From Actinomycetota bacterium (lineage in GTDB: Bacteria > Actinomycetota > Acidimicrobiia > IMCC26256 > JACDBD01), in contig JACDBD010000158.1 in NCBI GenBank assembly GCA_013695115.1, positions 1 to 10,366 of the forward strand: DNA of 10,366 nucleotides, written 5' to 3'. This document shows, in pieces, positions 1 through 7,204 of the stretch. Under the pieces are notes generated by a model, which saw only the letters and a list, made by a program, of their open reading frames with translations, searched no databases and was not told the DNA's origin. Each line of letters opens with the position of its first letter. The first letter of the stretch is position 1. The position numbers and the translations under genes are program-made.

Positions 1-1
1 G

Positions 2-409
2 CTCCAGGAGCTCCGGGTCACCCTGCCGGGCGTCCAGGTGCTGTTCGCGTTCCTGTTGACCGTGCCGTTCTCGCAACGCTTCGGTCAGCTCACGTCCACC
101 CAGCGGACCGCGTACTTTGTCGCCTTCCTCACCGCGGCGGTGGCGACCGCGCTACTGCTGGCACCGGCGGCGTACCACCGGATCCAGTGGCGGCAGCACG
201 ACAAGGAGCGTCTCCTCCGGACGTCGACCGTGCTCGCCATCGTCGGCCTCGGGTTCCTGGCGCTGGTGATGGCGGCGGCCGCGTTCGTCGTCTCGGACGT
301 CCTGTACGAGACGACCTGGGCCGCGGTCATCGCCGCCGGGGTCGTCGCGCTGCTCGCCGCGTTCTGGTTCGTGCTCCCGCTCATGAGCCGGATGCGGGGC
401 TCGCAGTAG
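2..409 (+). CDS. DUF6328 family membrane protein (3' part, start outside window)
   Basis: The reading frame is open from the left edge of the window to a TAG at 407-409, so about 135 C-terminal residues are visible and the start lies upstream. The first visible residues read [19 protein letters not shown], which I recognise as the opening signature of the DUF6328 family of actinobacterial integral membrane proteins. Four hydrophobic segments can be seen, at about visible residues 11-25, 36-58, 75-97 and 104-128. A basic, charged loop ([14 protein letters not shown]) lies between the second and third and probably faces the cytoplasm. A GTG at 38 could be mistaken for the start, but the conserved family sequence begins before it. 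No enzymatic motif is present and no function is known to me. It is followed after 70 bases by acs on the same strand, so co-transcription is possible but not shown. Confidence 0.85.
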   Translation, partial: LQELRVTLPGVQVLFAFLLTVPFSQRFGQLTSTQRTAYFVAFLTAAVATALLLAPAAYHRIQWRQHDKERLLRTSTVLAIVGLGFLALVMAAAAFVVSDVLYETTWAAVIAAGVVALLAAFWFVLPLMSRMRGSQ

Positions 410-435
410 CCTGACGCCGCGAACGACCAGCGGCC

Positions 436-448
436 CGGCCGAAGGCCG
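436..448 (+). other. short GC hairpin between the DUF6328 gene and acs
   Basis: CGGCC (436-440) and GGCCG (444-448) form a perfect five-base stem around a GAA loop in the 70-base gap before acs. No T-run follows, so it is a weak candidate for an intrinsic terminator. It could equally be a minor leader structure or chance in GC-rich DNA. No convincing promoter hexamers are seen in this gap. Confidence 0.25.
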
Positions 449-479
449 AGAGCAGGAACGAGAGCGGGAAAGGGAGCCG

Positions 480-2443
<1,964 letters not shown>

Positions 2444-2444
<1 letters not shown>

Positions 2445-2944
2445 TGAGCGTTCCCCAGCCCTCGTACCCCGAGCACTGGACGTGGCGTGACGGGCCGGTC
2501 GAGCCCGGCCCCGCGACCGTCATCGACCTGGACGGCGTGCTGTCGGATGCGGTGAGCCGCCAGCACTACCTCGAGTCGCCCCGGCGCGACTGGCGAGCGT
2601 TCTTCGACGCCTGCGGCGACGATCCCGTCATCGAGGAGGTGAAGGTGCTCCTCGATCTGCTCGACCCCGCGCTGCGGGTGGTGCTGCTCACCGCCCGTCC
2701 GCTGCGGGTGCACCACCTGACCGAGGCGTGGCTGCACCGTTATCAGATCCGGTGGGACGTCCTGCTGATGCGCCCGTGGGGTGACTACGACCTCGCCCGC
2801 GACTTCAAGCAGACCTCGGTGTGGGAGTTGCGGGAATACGGTTTCAACCTCCGGCTCGCGATCGAGGACGACCGCCGCAACGTCGAGATGTTCCGGGCCG
2901 AGGGCGTGCCCTGCATCTATTTCCACAGCGGCTATTACGACTGA
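2444..2944 (+). CDS. HAD-superfamily phosphatase resembling the PNKP phosphatase domain
   Basis: A soluble protein of 166 residues with all four HAD motifs. Motif I is DLDGVLSD with the probable nucleophile D28 and general acid D30. Motif II is LLTARP with T83. Motif III is a lysine near K122 (DFKQ). Motif IV is IEDDRRN with D142/D143 for magnesium. The overall pattern, including the C-terminal IYFHSGYYD, resembles the stand-alone phosphatase domain related to polynucleotide kinase 3'-phosphatase. The real substrate, whether a nucleic acid end, a nucleotide or a small metabolite, cannot be read from the sequence. The GTG start overlaps the acs stop (TAGTG). GAGGAG at 2436-2441 lies only two bases before it, so translation probably depends on coupling to acs. 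No alternative in-frame start fits as well. No kinase or ligase partner lies beside it. Confidence 0.85.
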
Positions 2945-2953
2945 CGGTCGGGC

Positions 2954-3781
2954 GTGCTTGCGGCAACATTGCTGGCGCTCGGCTCCGCGGTTCTTCACGC
3001 GGCCTGGAACCTGCTCATCAAGACCAGCCCGCGCCGGCTGCTCGCCGCCTGGGGGCAGTTCCTCGTCGGCGGCCTGCTGTTCGTGCCGGTGCTGCTCATC
3101 GTGGGCATCCCGGAGGCGAAGGCGTTCCCGTTCGTCGCCGCCTCGAGCTTCATCCACGTCGCCTACGTCCTCGCGCTCGTGCGCGCCTACGAGCACGGCG
3201 ACTTCTCGTTCGCCTACCCGATCGCCCGGGGTGGCGGCGCGCTGTTGGCCGCGACCGGCGGCGTCCTCTTCCTCGGAGACGTGCTCCCCGGCCTGGCCTG
3301 GCTCGCGATCGCGGTGATCGTCGCCGGGCTCGCGTCGCTGGTGAGCCCGCAGGTAACCCGGACCGCGATGCTGTGGGCGGGGCTCACCGCCGCCACCATC
3401 GGGACGTACACCACCCTCGACGCCGCCGGCGCCCGCCGCTCGAGCGGGTTCGGGTACGCGATCACCCTCCTAATCGGCGCCGGGCTCGCCCTGAGCATCC
3501 TGCTCCTGGCGACCGGGCGCGGCCGCGAGATCGGCCCCGCCATCCGGTTGGACTGGCCCCGCTACCTGATGGGCGGGGTGTGCTCGACCCTCGCCTACTG
3601 CCTGGTGCTCGCCGGCGCCCGGCTCGCGCCGGTGGGCTATGTGGCCGCGCTGCGGGAGTCGTCGGTGGTCCTGGGCGCGGGCGCCGGGTGGCTGTTCCTG
3701 CACGAGCGGCTGGGCCGGGCCCGGCTGGTGTCGGCGGCGGTCGTCGCCGGCGGGCTGGTACTGCTCATCGTCTGGCGGTGA
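2954..3781 (+). CDS. EamA/DMT-superfamily transporter
   Basis: A very hydrophobic protein of 275 residues with about ten predicted membrane helices arranged as two five-helix EamA repeats. The start carries the LHAAWNLLIK signature (residues 14-23) common in one branch of EamA proteins. The second repeat ends with LRESSVVLGAGAG and LHERLGRARLVSAAVVAGG, the usual EamA C-terminal pattern with a conserved Glu before the last helices. The family exports or imports small metabolites such as amino acids, nucleosides or sugars; the substrate here is unknown. The GTG at 2954 is the only reasonable start because an in-frame stop lies at 2942-2944, and the next candidate (TTG 2969) would cut into the first helix. 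No clear Shine-Dalgarno sequence is seen. The nine-base gap after the phosphatase gene suggests translational coupling in the acs operon. Confidence 0.9.
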   Translation: MLAATLLALGSAVLHAAWNLLIKTSPRRLLAAWGQFLVGGLLFVPVLLIVGIPEAKAFPFVAASSFIHVAYVLALVRAYEHGDFSFAYPIARGGGALLAATGGVLFLGDVLPGLAWLAIAVIVAGLASLVSPQVTRTAMLWAGLTAATIGTYTTLDAAGARRSSGFGYAITLLIGAGLALSILLLATGRGREIGPAIRLDWPRYLMGGVCSTLAYCLVLAGARLAPVGYVAALRESSVVLGAGAGWLFLHERLGRARLVSAAVVAGGLVLLIVWR

Positions 3782-3813
3782 CCCGGGCTCTTCGCGGAAT
3801 CTTCACTAACCGA

Positions 3814-3843
3814 GGGAACGGGCGGCGGTGATCTAGCGTTCCC
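3814..3843 (+). promoter_or_regulatory. candidate ECF-sigma promoter and inverted repeat upstream of htpX
   Basis: GGAAC at 3815-3819 and CGTT at 3837-3840 are separated by 17 bases, matching the general shape of extracytoplasmic-function sigma promoters (GGAAC at -35, a GTT core at -10). The same bases form a perfect seven-base inverted repeat, GGGAACG (3814-3820) and CGTTCCC (3837-3843), with a 16-base spacer. Transcription would start near 3847-3850, giving a leader of only about 12-15 bases that includes AGGTG (3850-3854) before the ATG at 3862. Stress-controlled transcription by an ECF sigma factor would suit an envelope protease. The assignment rests only on motif shape. Confidence 0.45.
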
Positions 3844-3861
3844 ATGGGTAGGTGATGTGAC

Positions 3862-4719
3862 ATGCAGTCGTTCAAGAACAACGCCAAGACTTTCATCCTG
3901 CTCGCCGCGCTCGGCGGTCTCCTCATGGGGATCGGCTCCTTCTTCGGCACCGGCGGACTGATCATCGGTCTCGGGATCGGGCTCCTGCTCGTCGGGGGCT
4001 CCTACTGGTTCAGCGACAAGCTCGCGGTCAAGGCAGCCGGCGCCAAGCCGGTCACCGAGCAGGAGGCCCCCCGCCTCTACGCGATGGTGCGCGAGCTGAC
4101 CCGGCAGTCGGGCATGCCGATGCCCACGCTCTACGTCTCGCCCGCGGCCCAGCCCAACGCGTTCGCCACCGGCCGCAACCCCCGGCACGCGGCGGTGGCG
4201 GTGACCGAGGGCATCCTCCAGGCCCTCGACGAGGACGAACTGCGGGGTGTGCTCGCCCACGAGCTGTCCCACGTCCGCAACCGCGACATCCTGATTGGGT
4301 CGGTCGCGGCCGCGGTCGCCATGGGCATCACGTTCGTCGCTCGAATCGCCATGTTCGGCGCCATCTTCGGTGGCGGCGGTGACGCCGACGACGGCGGCAA
4401 CATCTTCGGGCTACTGGCGCTCACGATCCTCGCCCCGATCGCGGCGGTGCTGCTCCAGCTCGCCCTGACTCGGTCGCGCGAGTACGAGGCCGACCACGAC
4501 GGTGCCGAGCTCCTCGGCACCGGCGAGCCCCTCGCCCGGGCACTCGAGAAGATCGAGGCCTACGCCAAGCAGGTCCCGATGAACGTGAACCCGGCCCAGG
4601 CCACCGCGTACATCATCAACCCGCTCACCGGCCGCAAGGTCAACTTCGCCGGCCTGTTCCAGACCCACCCGCCCACCGCCGAGCGCGTCGCCCGGCTGCG
4701 GGGCCAGGCCGCCCGCTAA
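3862..4719 (+). CDS. htpX: HtpX-like membrane zinc metalloprotease (peptidase M48)
   Basis: A protein of 285 residues. It has two hydrophobic segments near the N-terminus (about 11-28 and 31-49), the M48 zinc site HELSH (133-137), a second hydrophobic pair (about 144-170 and 181-202), then SREYEAD (205-211), in which E207 is the expected third zinc ligand. The tail [13 protein letters not shown] (268-280) is the usual M48B ending that names targets by analogy with HtpX. HtpX degrades damaged or misfolded membrane proteins from the cytoplasmic face and partly overlaps FtsH in function. A glycine/aspartate-rich loop ([12 protein letters not shown], 169-180) separates the second helix pair. The ATG is supported by AGGTG at 3850-3854. 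The gene stands alone behind its own probable promoter and converges on the minus-strand gene downstream. Confidence 0.92.
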   Translation: MQSFKNNAKTFILLAALGGLLMGIGSFFGTGGLIIGLGIGLLLVGGSYWFSDKLAVKAAGAKPVTEQEAPRLYAMVRELTRQSGMPMPTLYVSPAAQPNAFATGRNPRHAAVAVTEGILQALDEDELRGVLAHELSHVRNRDILIGSVAAAVAMGITFVARIAMFGAIFGGGGDADDGGNIFGLLALTILAPIAAVLLQLALTRSREYEADHDGAELLGTGEPLARALEKIEAYAKQVPMNVNPAQATAYIINPLTGRKVNFAGLFQTHPPTAERVARLRGQAAR

Positions 4720-4743
4720 CCCGGCTCCCACCATTCTGGAGAT

Positions 4744-4816
4744 CGTCGCTCGCGCATTCCGCTGGTCACGATTTCCGAAGGTTCATGCGGCCAGCTGTCG
4801 GAGGGCGCGAGCGACG
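4744..4816. repeat. 12-base perfect inverted repeat spanning the end of the AbiEi/DUF559 gene
   Basis: CGTCGCTCGCGC (4744-4755) and its exact complement GCGCGAGCGACG (4805-4816) flank a 49-base loop. Inside the loop GCTGGTC (4761-4767) can pair with GGCCAGC (4789-4795) with one wobble, so the whole 73 bases can fold into a nested stem. The right arm lies in the last codons of the minus-strand gene and the left arm in the 63-base gap between the converging genes. It may end transcription from either side. No T-run is present. Confidence 0.5.
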
Positions 4817-5709
4817 CAATCGATCACCCCGTCCGGCCGCTTCGTGAGGTCGTCCCAGGTGAAGCGCAGCACTCGCCAGCCCGCGAGCATCGCCAGGTTG
4901 TCGCGCTCGCGGTCGACCGCGAAGTCGCGGACGCGGGTGTGGTAGCGGCGGCTGTCCGCCTCGATGAGCAGACGCACGTCCGGATACGCCGCGTCGACGG
5001 TGCCCTCTGGGCGCTCTCGGCCCGGAAGCGGGTACTGCAGAACGGGGCGCAACCCACCACGGCTGAGCACCCGTAGGAGAAGCGCTTCCAAACGGGTGGA
5101 CGGGGGCACGTAGCCGGGTAGGCGATCGGCGAGTAGCCCTCGCAAGAGCCGCGAACCCTTCCGGCCGCGCCCGGCAACGACGTCGAACACGGCAGCGATC
5201 TCGTCGTAGCTCGTCTTTCCGTCGGCCACGCTCTGATCGAGGACATACTCCAGCCGGGAGCGCCGACAGACCATGGCGAGATCAACGCTCGTCCGCGGGA
5301 CGTTGGTGACGGTGAGGCCATCGATTTCCATGAGATGGTCGGCCGGCAGGTTGCGAGACTGGTGGACCGTCGCCACTCGTGCCACTCGACTGTCGCCGTG
5401 CGGAACAGTGACGACCACTGGACCCGGCTTGAACGTCGCCAACCGGTGCAGCGCCGCGGCGGATTCGTGCGAGACGATCGGTCCGGCAGTGGAGGCGAGG
5501 CAAGCCACCCATAGGTCCTGTTCCCAGGACCGGGGAACGCCCGGGAAGCCGTAGACGCCCTCGGCCTTGTCGAGCCACGTGCCGCTGGCCTGTCGGCGCG
5601 AGATCATGCCGTCGTTGGCCCCGCAGTCCAGGGCTTGGGCACGCGAAAAGACACTGCGCTGACGTTGCGCCAGCGCCGCAACGGCGCGGTCGACGGTTCG
5701 GGCGGTCAC
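4783..5709 (-). CDS. AbiEi-like winged-helix / DUF559 (Vsr-like endonuclease fold) fusion protein
   Basis: A protein of 308 residues. The N-terminus (about 10-60: FSRAQALDCGANDGMISRR, then GVYGFPGVPRSW) matches the helix-turn-helix region found in AbiEi-type antitoxins and related orphan proteins. The middle part (60-200) resembles the AbiEi-like continuation, with SHESAAALHRL and a VPRTSVDLA motif. The C-terminus (204-305) is a DUF559 domain of the Vsr/PD-(D/E)XK-like fold: TRLEALLL with E208, VDAAYPDVRLLIEADS with D239, E250 and D252, then DRERDNLAMLAGWRVLRFTWDD. The acidic residues of the nuclease-like core are kept, so catalysis on DNA is possible, though no activity is established for this fusion as far as I know. 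Such proteins are common and often multi-copy in actinobacteria. No AbiEii nucleotidyltransferase toxin lies beside it. The GTG start has no clear ribosome site; the family N-terminus supports it over the internal ATG (M35). Confidence 0.85.
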   Translation of the reverse strand: MTARTVDRAVAALAQRQRSVFSRAQALDCGANDGMISRRQASGTWLDKAEGVYGFPGVPRSWEQDLWVACLASTAGPIVSHESAAALHRLATFKPGPVVVTVPHGDSRVARVATVHQSRNLPADHLMEIDGLTVTNVPRTSVDLAMVCRRSRLEYVLDQSVADGKTSYDEIAAVFDVVAGRGRKGSRLLRGLLADRLPGYVPPSTRLEALLLRVLSRGGLRPVLQYPLPGRERPEGTVDAAYPDVRLLIEADSRRYHTRVRDFAVDRERDNLAMLAGWRVLRFTWDDLTKRPDGVIDCVARALRQLAA

Positions 5710-5762
5710 GGGCGCGAGTCCAGCGCCCGGGTGTGACGGTTACCGGCGATCCTGCTGCTGTG

Positions 5763-5777
5763 GAGGGCGTGACCCTC
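5763..5777 (-). terminator. weak hairpin downstream of yajQ
   Basis: GAGGG (5763-5767) and CCCTC (5773-5777) pair perfectly around a five-base loop, 34 bases past the yajQ stop on the minus strand. No U-tract follows in that direction. This is a low-grade terminator candidate. The rest of 5710-5810 must hold the promoter of the AbiEi/DUF559 gene, but I see no clear hexamers. Confidence 0.25.
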
Positions 5778-5810
5778 GGATTCCGCGAGCCACACTCTCC
5801 AGAACGGGGG

Positions 5811-6299
5811 TCAGTCCCGGAAGTTGGTGAACTGGAGCGGGATGCCGAAGTCCTGCTCCTTGAGCGTGGCGATGACGGTCTGGAGGTCGTCCCGCTTCTT
5901 GCCGGTCACCCGCAGCTGCTGACCCTGCACCTGGTGTTGGATGCCCTTGAGGCCCATGCCCTTCACGAACTTGCCGATGGCCCGGGCCTTCTCGTCGCTG
6001 ATGCCGACGGTGAGCGAGACGGTCTGGCGCACGGTGCCCTTGGCCGCCTCCTCCACCTTCCCGTACTCGAGCGCCTTCAGCGACACCTTGCGCCGCACCA
6101 GCTTCTCCTCGAGCACCTGCGTGAGGGCGCGCAGGCGCTCCGCGCTGGCGGTGTGTAACTCGATCGACTTCTCACTGAGCTCGATGCTGCTGCCGGTGTC
6201 CTTGAAGTCGAAGCGCGTGCCCACCTCGCGCGCCGCCTGGTCGACGGCGTTGCGGACCTCCTGCATGTCGACCTCGGACACCACGTCGAAGCTGGGCAT
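5811..6299 (-). CDS. yajQ: YajQ family nucleotide-binding protein (UPF0234)
   Basis: A protein of 162 residues matching YajQ across its full length: MPSFDVVSEVD at the start, then NAVDQAAREVGTRFDFK (17-33), LVRRKVSLKALEYGK (67-81), VRQTVSLTVGI (90-100), VTGKKRDDLQTVIATLK (131-147) and the ending PLQFTNFR (154-161). The family has two ferredoxin-like domains and binds nucleic acid or nucleotides. Some members, such as that of Xanthomonas, bind cyclic di-GMP and act with a transcription factor; whether this one does is unknown. The start at 6299 is fixed by GGAGG five bases upstream and by the family N-terminus. The same frame stays open further upstream, but that stretch is antisense to tRNA-Tyr and is not protein. 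It is divergent from the tRNA gene with 55 bases between them. Confidence 0.96.
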   Translation of the reverse strand: MPSFDVVSEVDMQEVRNAVDQAAREVGTRFDFKDTGSSIELSEKSIELHTASAERLRALTQVLEEKLVRRKVSLKALEYGKVEEAAKGTVRQTVSLTVGISDEKARAIGKFVKGMGLKGIQHQVQGQQLRVTGKKRDDLQTVIATLKEQDFGIPLQFTNFRD

Positions 6300-6339
6300 G
6301 CACGCCTCCGGAACACGAAGAACTACGAAACGCGGCTGG

Positions 6340-6354
6340 TATCGTACGCGTTGC
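6340..6354 (+). promoter_or_regulatory. possible divergent -10 region for tRNA-Tyr and yajQ
   Basis: The 55-base gap between the yajQ start and tRNA-Tyr must hold promoters for both. TATCGT (6340-6345) fits a TANNNT -10 box placed ten bases before the tRNA. On the other strand the nearly palindromic bases give TACGAT (6346-6341). No good -35 box is visible for either, so this is tentative. Confidence 0.3.
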
Positions 6355-6435
6355 GGGTCGGTACCCGAGTGGCCAAAGGGGGCAGCCTGTAAAGTTGCTG
6401 CGAAAGCTACGCTGGTTCGAATCCAGCCCGGCCCA
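6355..6435 (+). tRNA. tRNA-Tyr (anticodon GTA)
   Basis: A full cloverleaf can be drawn. The acceptor stem is GGGTCGG (6355-6361) with CCGGCCC (6428-6434), containing one T-G pair, and the discriminator is A6435. The D stem is CCC/GGG. The anticodon stem GCAGC (6382-6386) pairs with GTTGC (6394-6398) around the loop CTGTAAA, with anticodon GTA at 6389-6391. A long variable arm, expected for bacterial tRNA-Tyr, lies at 6399-6410. The T arm is GCTGG-TTCGAAT-CCAGC (6411-6427). The bases after the discriminator are CCC, so the CCA tail is not fully encoded and must be completed by nucleotidyltransferase. I found no second copy of the tRNA 3' end in the window, so there is no sign of an integrated element here. 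Confidence 0.97.
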
Positions 6436-6447
6436 CCCGCTCCCCTC

Positions 6448-6471
6448 CGGCCCGCCATCACCGGCGGGCCG
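6448..6471 (+). terminator. hairpin terminator after tRNA-Tyr
   Basis: CGGCCCGCC (6448-6456) and GGCGGGCCG (6463-6471) form a perfect nine-base, all-GC stem around the loop ATCACC, twelve bases after the tRNA ends. No U-run follows, a form often accepted as a terminator in high-GC actinobacteria. It separates the tRNA from the lipoprotein gene and could also affect pre-tRNA 3' processing. Confidence 0.65.
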
Positions 6472-6502
6472 TCCCGCGATTCCACCAGCCCCCGATCTGA
6501 CC

Positions 6503-6513
6503 GATACTGGGGC
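6503..6513 (+). promoter_or_regulatory. possible -10 box for a leaderless lipoprotein transcript
   Basis: GATACT (6503-6508) resembles a TATACT-type -10 box and lies so close to the ATG at 6514 that transcription would begin at or near the start codon. GGGG (6509-6512) is too near the ATG to be a normal Shine-Dalgarno site. No clear -35 box is seen. Leaderless mRNAs are common in actinobacteria. A near copy of this sequence lies before the P-loop gene at 10274-10283. Confidence 0.35.
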
Positions 6514-7203
6514 ATGGCCACTCCCCGGGGCCGGGTCCTCACCGGCGTCGTGACCGGTCTGGTCGCAGCCCTCGTCATGGCGGCGTGCGCCCCCTCGGGC
6601 CAGCAGTACGTGAAGAACTCGTCGGAGGGCCTCTACTTCAAGATCCCGACCGACTGGGAGCTGTACGACGAGGACGCCATCCTCGACTTCCAGGAGGACG
6701 AGCTCTCGCCGCTCGAGGTGGAAGAGACGCGCGAGGGCGGCTGGCAGGTGTTCTTCGACGCCGCTCCCAGTCCCACCCTCAACCACCTGGGCGAGCTCGC
6801 GACCAAGCACCCCAACGGGCAGGCCCAGATCATCCAGCTCGGACCCGAGGCCCGGGACACGGTCTCCATGGAGCGGCTGCGCAACCTCATCTTCCCCATC
6901 GACGAGGTCTCCGACTTCGACTCGTCCCTGGTCGAGCTGGTGGACGGCAAGGAGATCCACGAGGAGGGGGTGCGGGGCGTCCAGTTCGTGTTCAACATCG
7001 ACGCCCGGGTCCCGGCACTGATCCAAACCGGTACCCTCGAGCCCGGCGACCGAAGGTTCGCGACGTTCAACCAGACCGCGCTGGTCGACGAGCGGACCGA
7101 GACGCTGTACGTGCTTCTCGTCAGCTGCAGCGTCCGCTGCTACGAGGACAACAAGGGCACCATCGACGACGTGGTGGAGTCTTGGACGGTGAAGGACCGC
7201 TGA
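6514..7203 (+). CDS. small lipoprotein, possible PsbP/LpqN-like fold
   Basis: A protein of 229 residues with a type II signal peptide: a basic N-terminus (TPRGR), a hydrophobic stretch (8-21) and a lipobox ending MAAC with the lipid-accepting C25. The mature part begins APSGQQYVKNSSEGLYFKIP, and the pattern of a 'GLYFKIPTDWELY' strand early and 'YVLLVSCSVRCY...IDDVVESWTV' at the end resembles PsbP/Mog1/LpqN-type extracytoplasmic domains. That is a fold guess from pattern only. C205 and C209 (SCSVRC) could form a disulfide outside the membrane. The frame is open far upstream, but the lipobox fixes the start at 6514. Its stop is one base from the start of the FtsH-like protease gene, so the two are surely co-translated. 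I infer a role as an outer-face partner or sensor of that protease. Confidence 0.82.
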   Translation: MATPRGRVLTGVVTGLVAALVMAACAPSGQQYVKNSSEGLYFKIPTDWELYDEDAILDFQEDELSPLEVEETREGGWQVFFDAAPSPTLNHLGELATKHPNGQAQIIQLGPEARDTVSMERLRNLIFPIDEVSDFDSSLVELVDGKEIHEEGVRGVQFVFNIDARVPALIQTGTLEPGDRRFATFNQTALVDERTETLYVLLVSCSVRCYEDNKGTIDDVVESWTVKDR

Positions 7204-7204
7204 G

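Noticed and set aside
2821..3831. A 336-codon plus-strand frame overlapping the phosphatase and transporter genes
   Set aside because: The product is Arg/Ala/Pro-rich without domains, while the EamA frame has clear helices and family motifs.
6355..6435. tRNA-Tyr as an integration site of a mobile element
   Set aside because: No repeat of the tRNA 3' end, integrase or phage gene is visible in the window.
5941..6513. N-terminal extension of the lipoprotein back to 5941
   Set aside because: It would run antisense to yajQ and through tRNA-Tyr. The signal peptide and lipobox require a start at 6514.
6300..6578. N-terminal extension of YajQ upstream of 6299
   Set aside because: It would be antisense to tRNA-Tyr. 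A good ribosome site (GGAGG) and the family N-terminus set the start at 6299.
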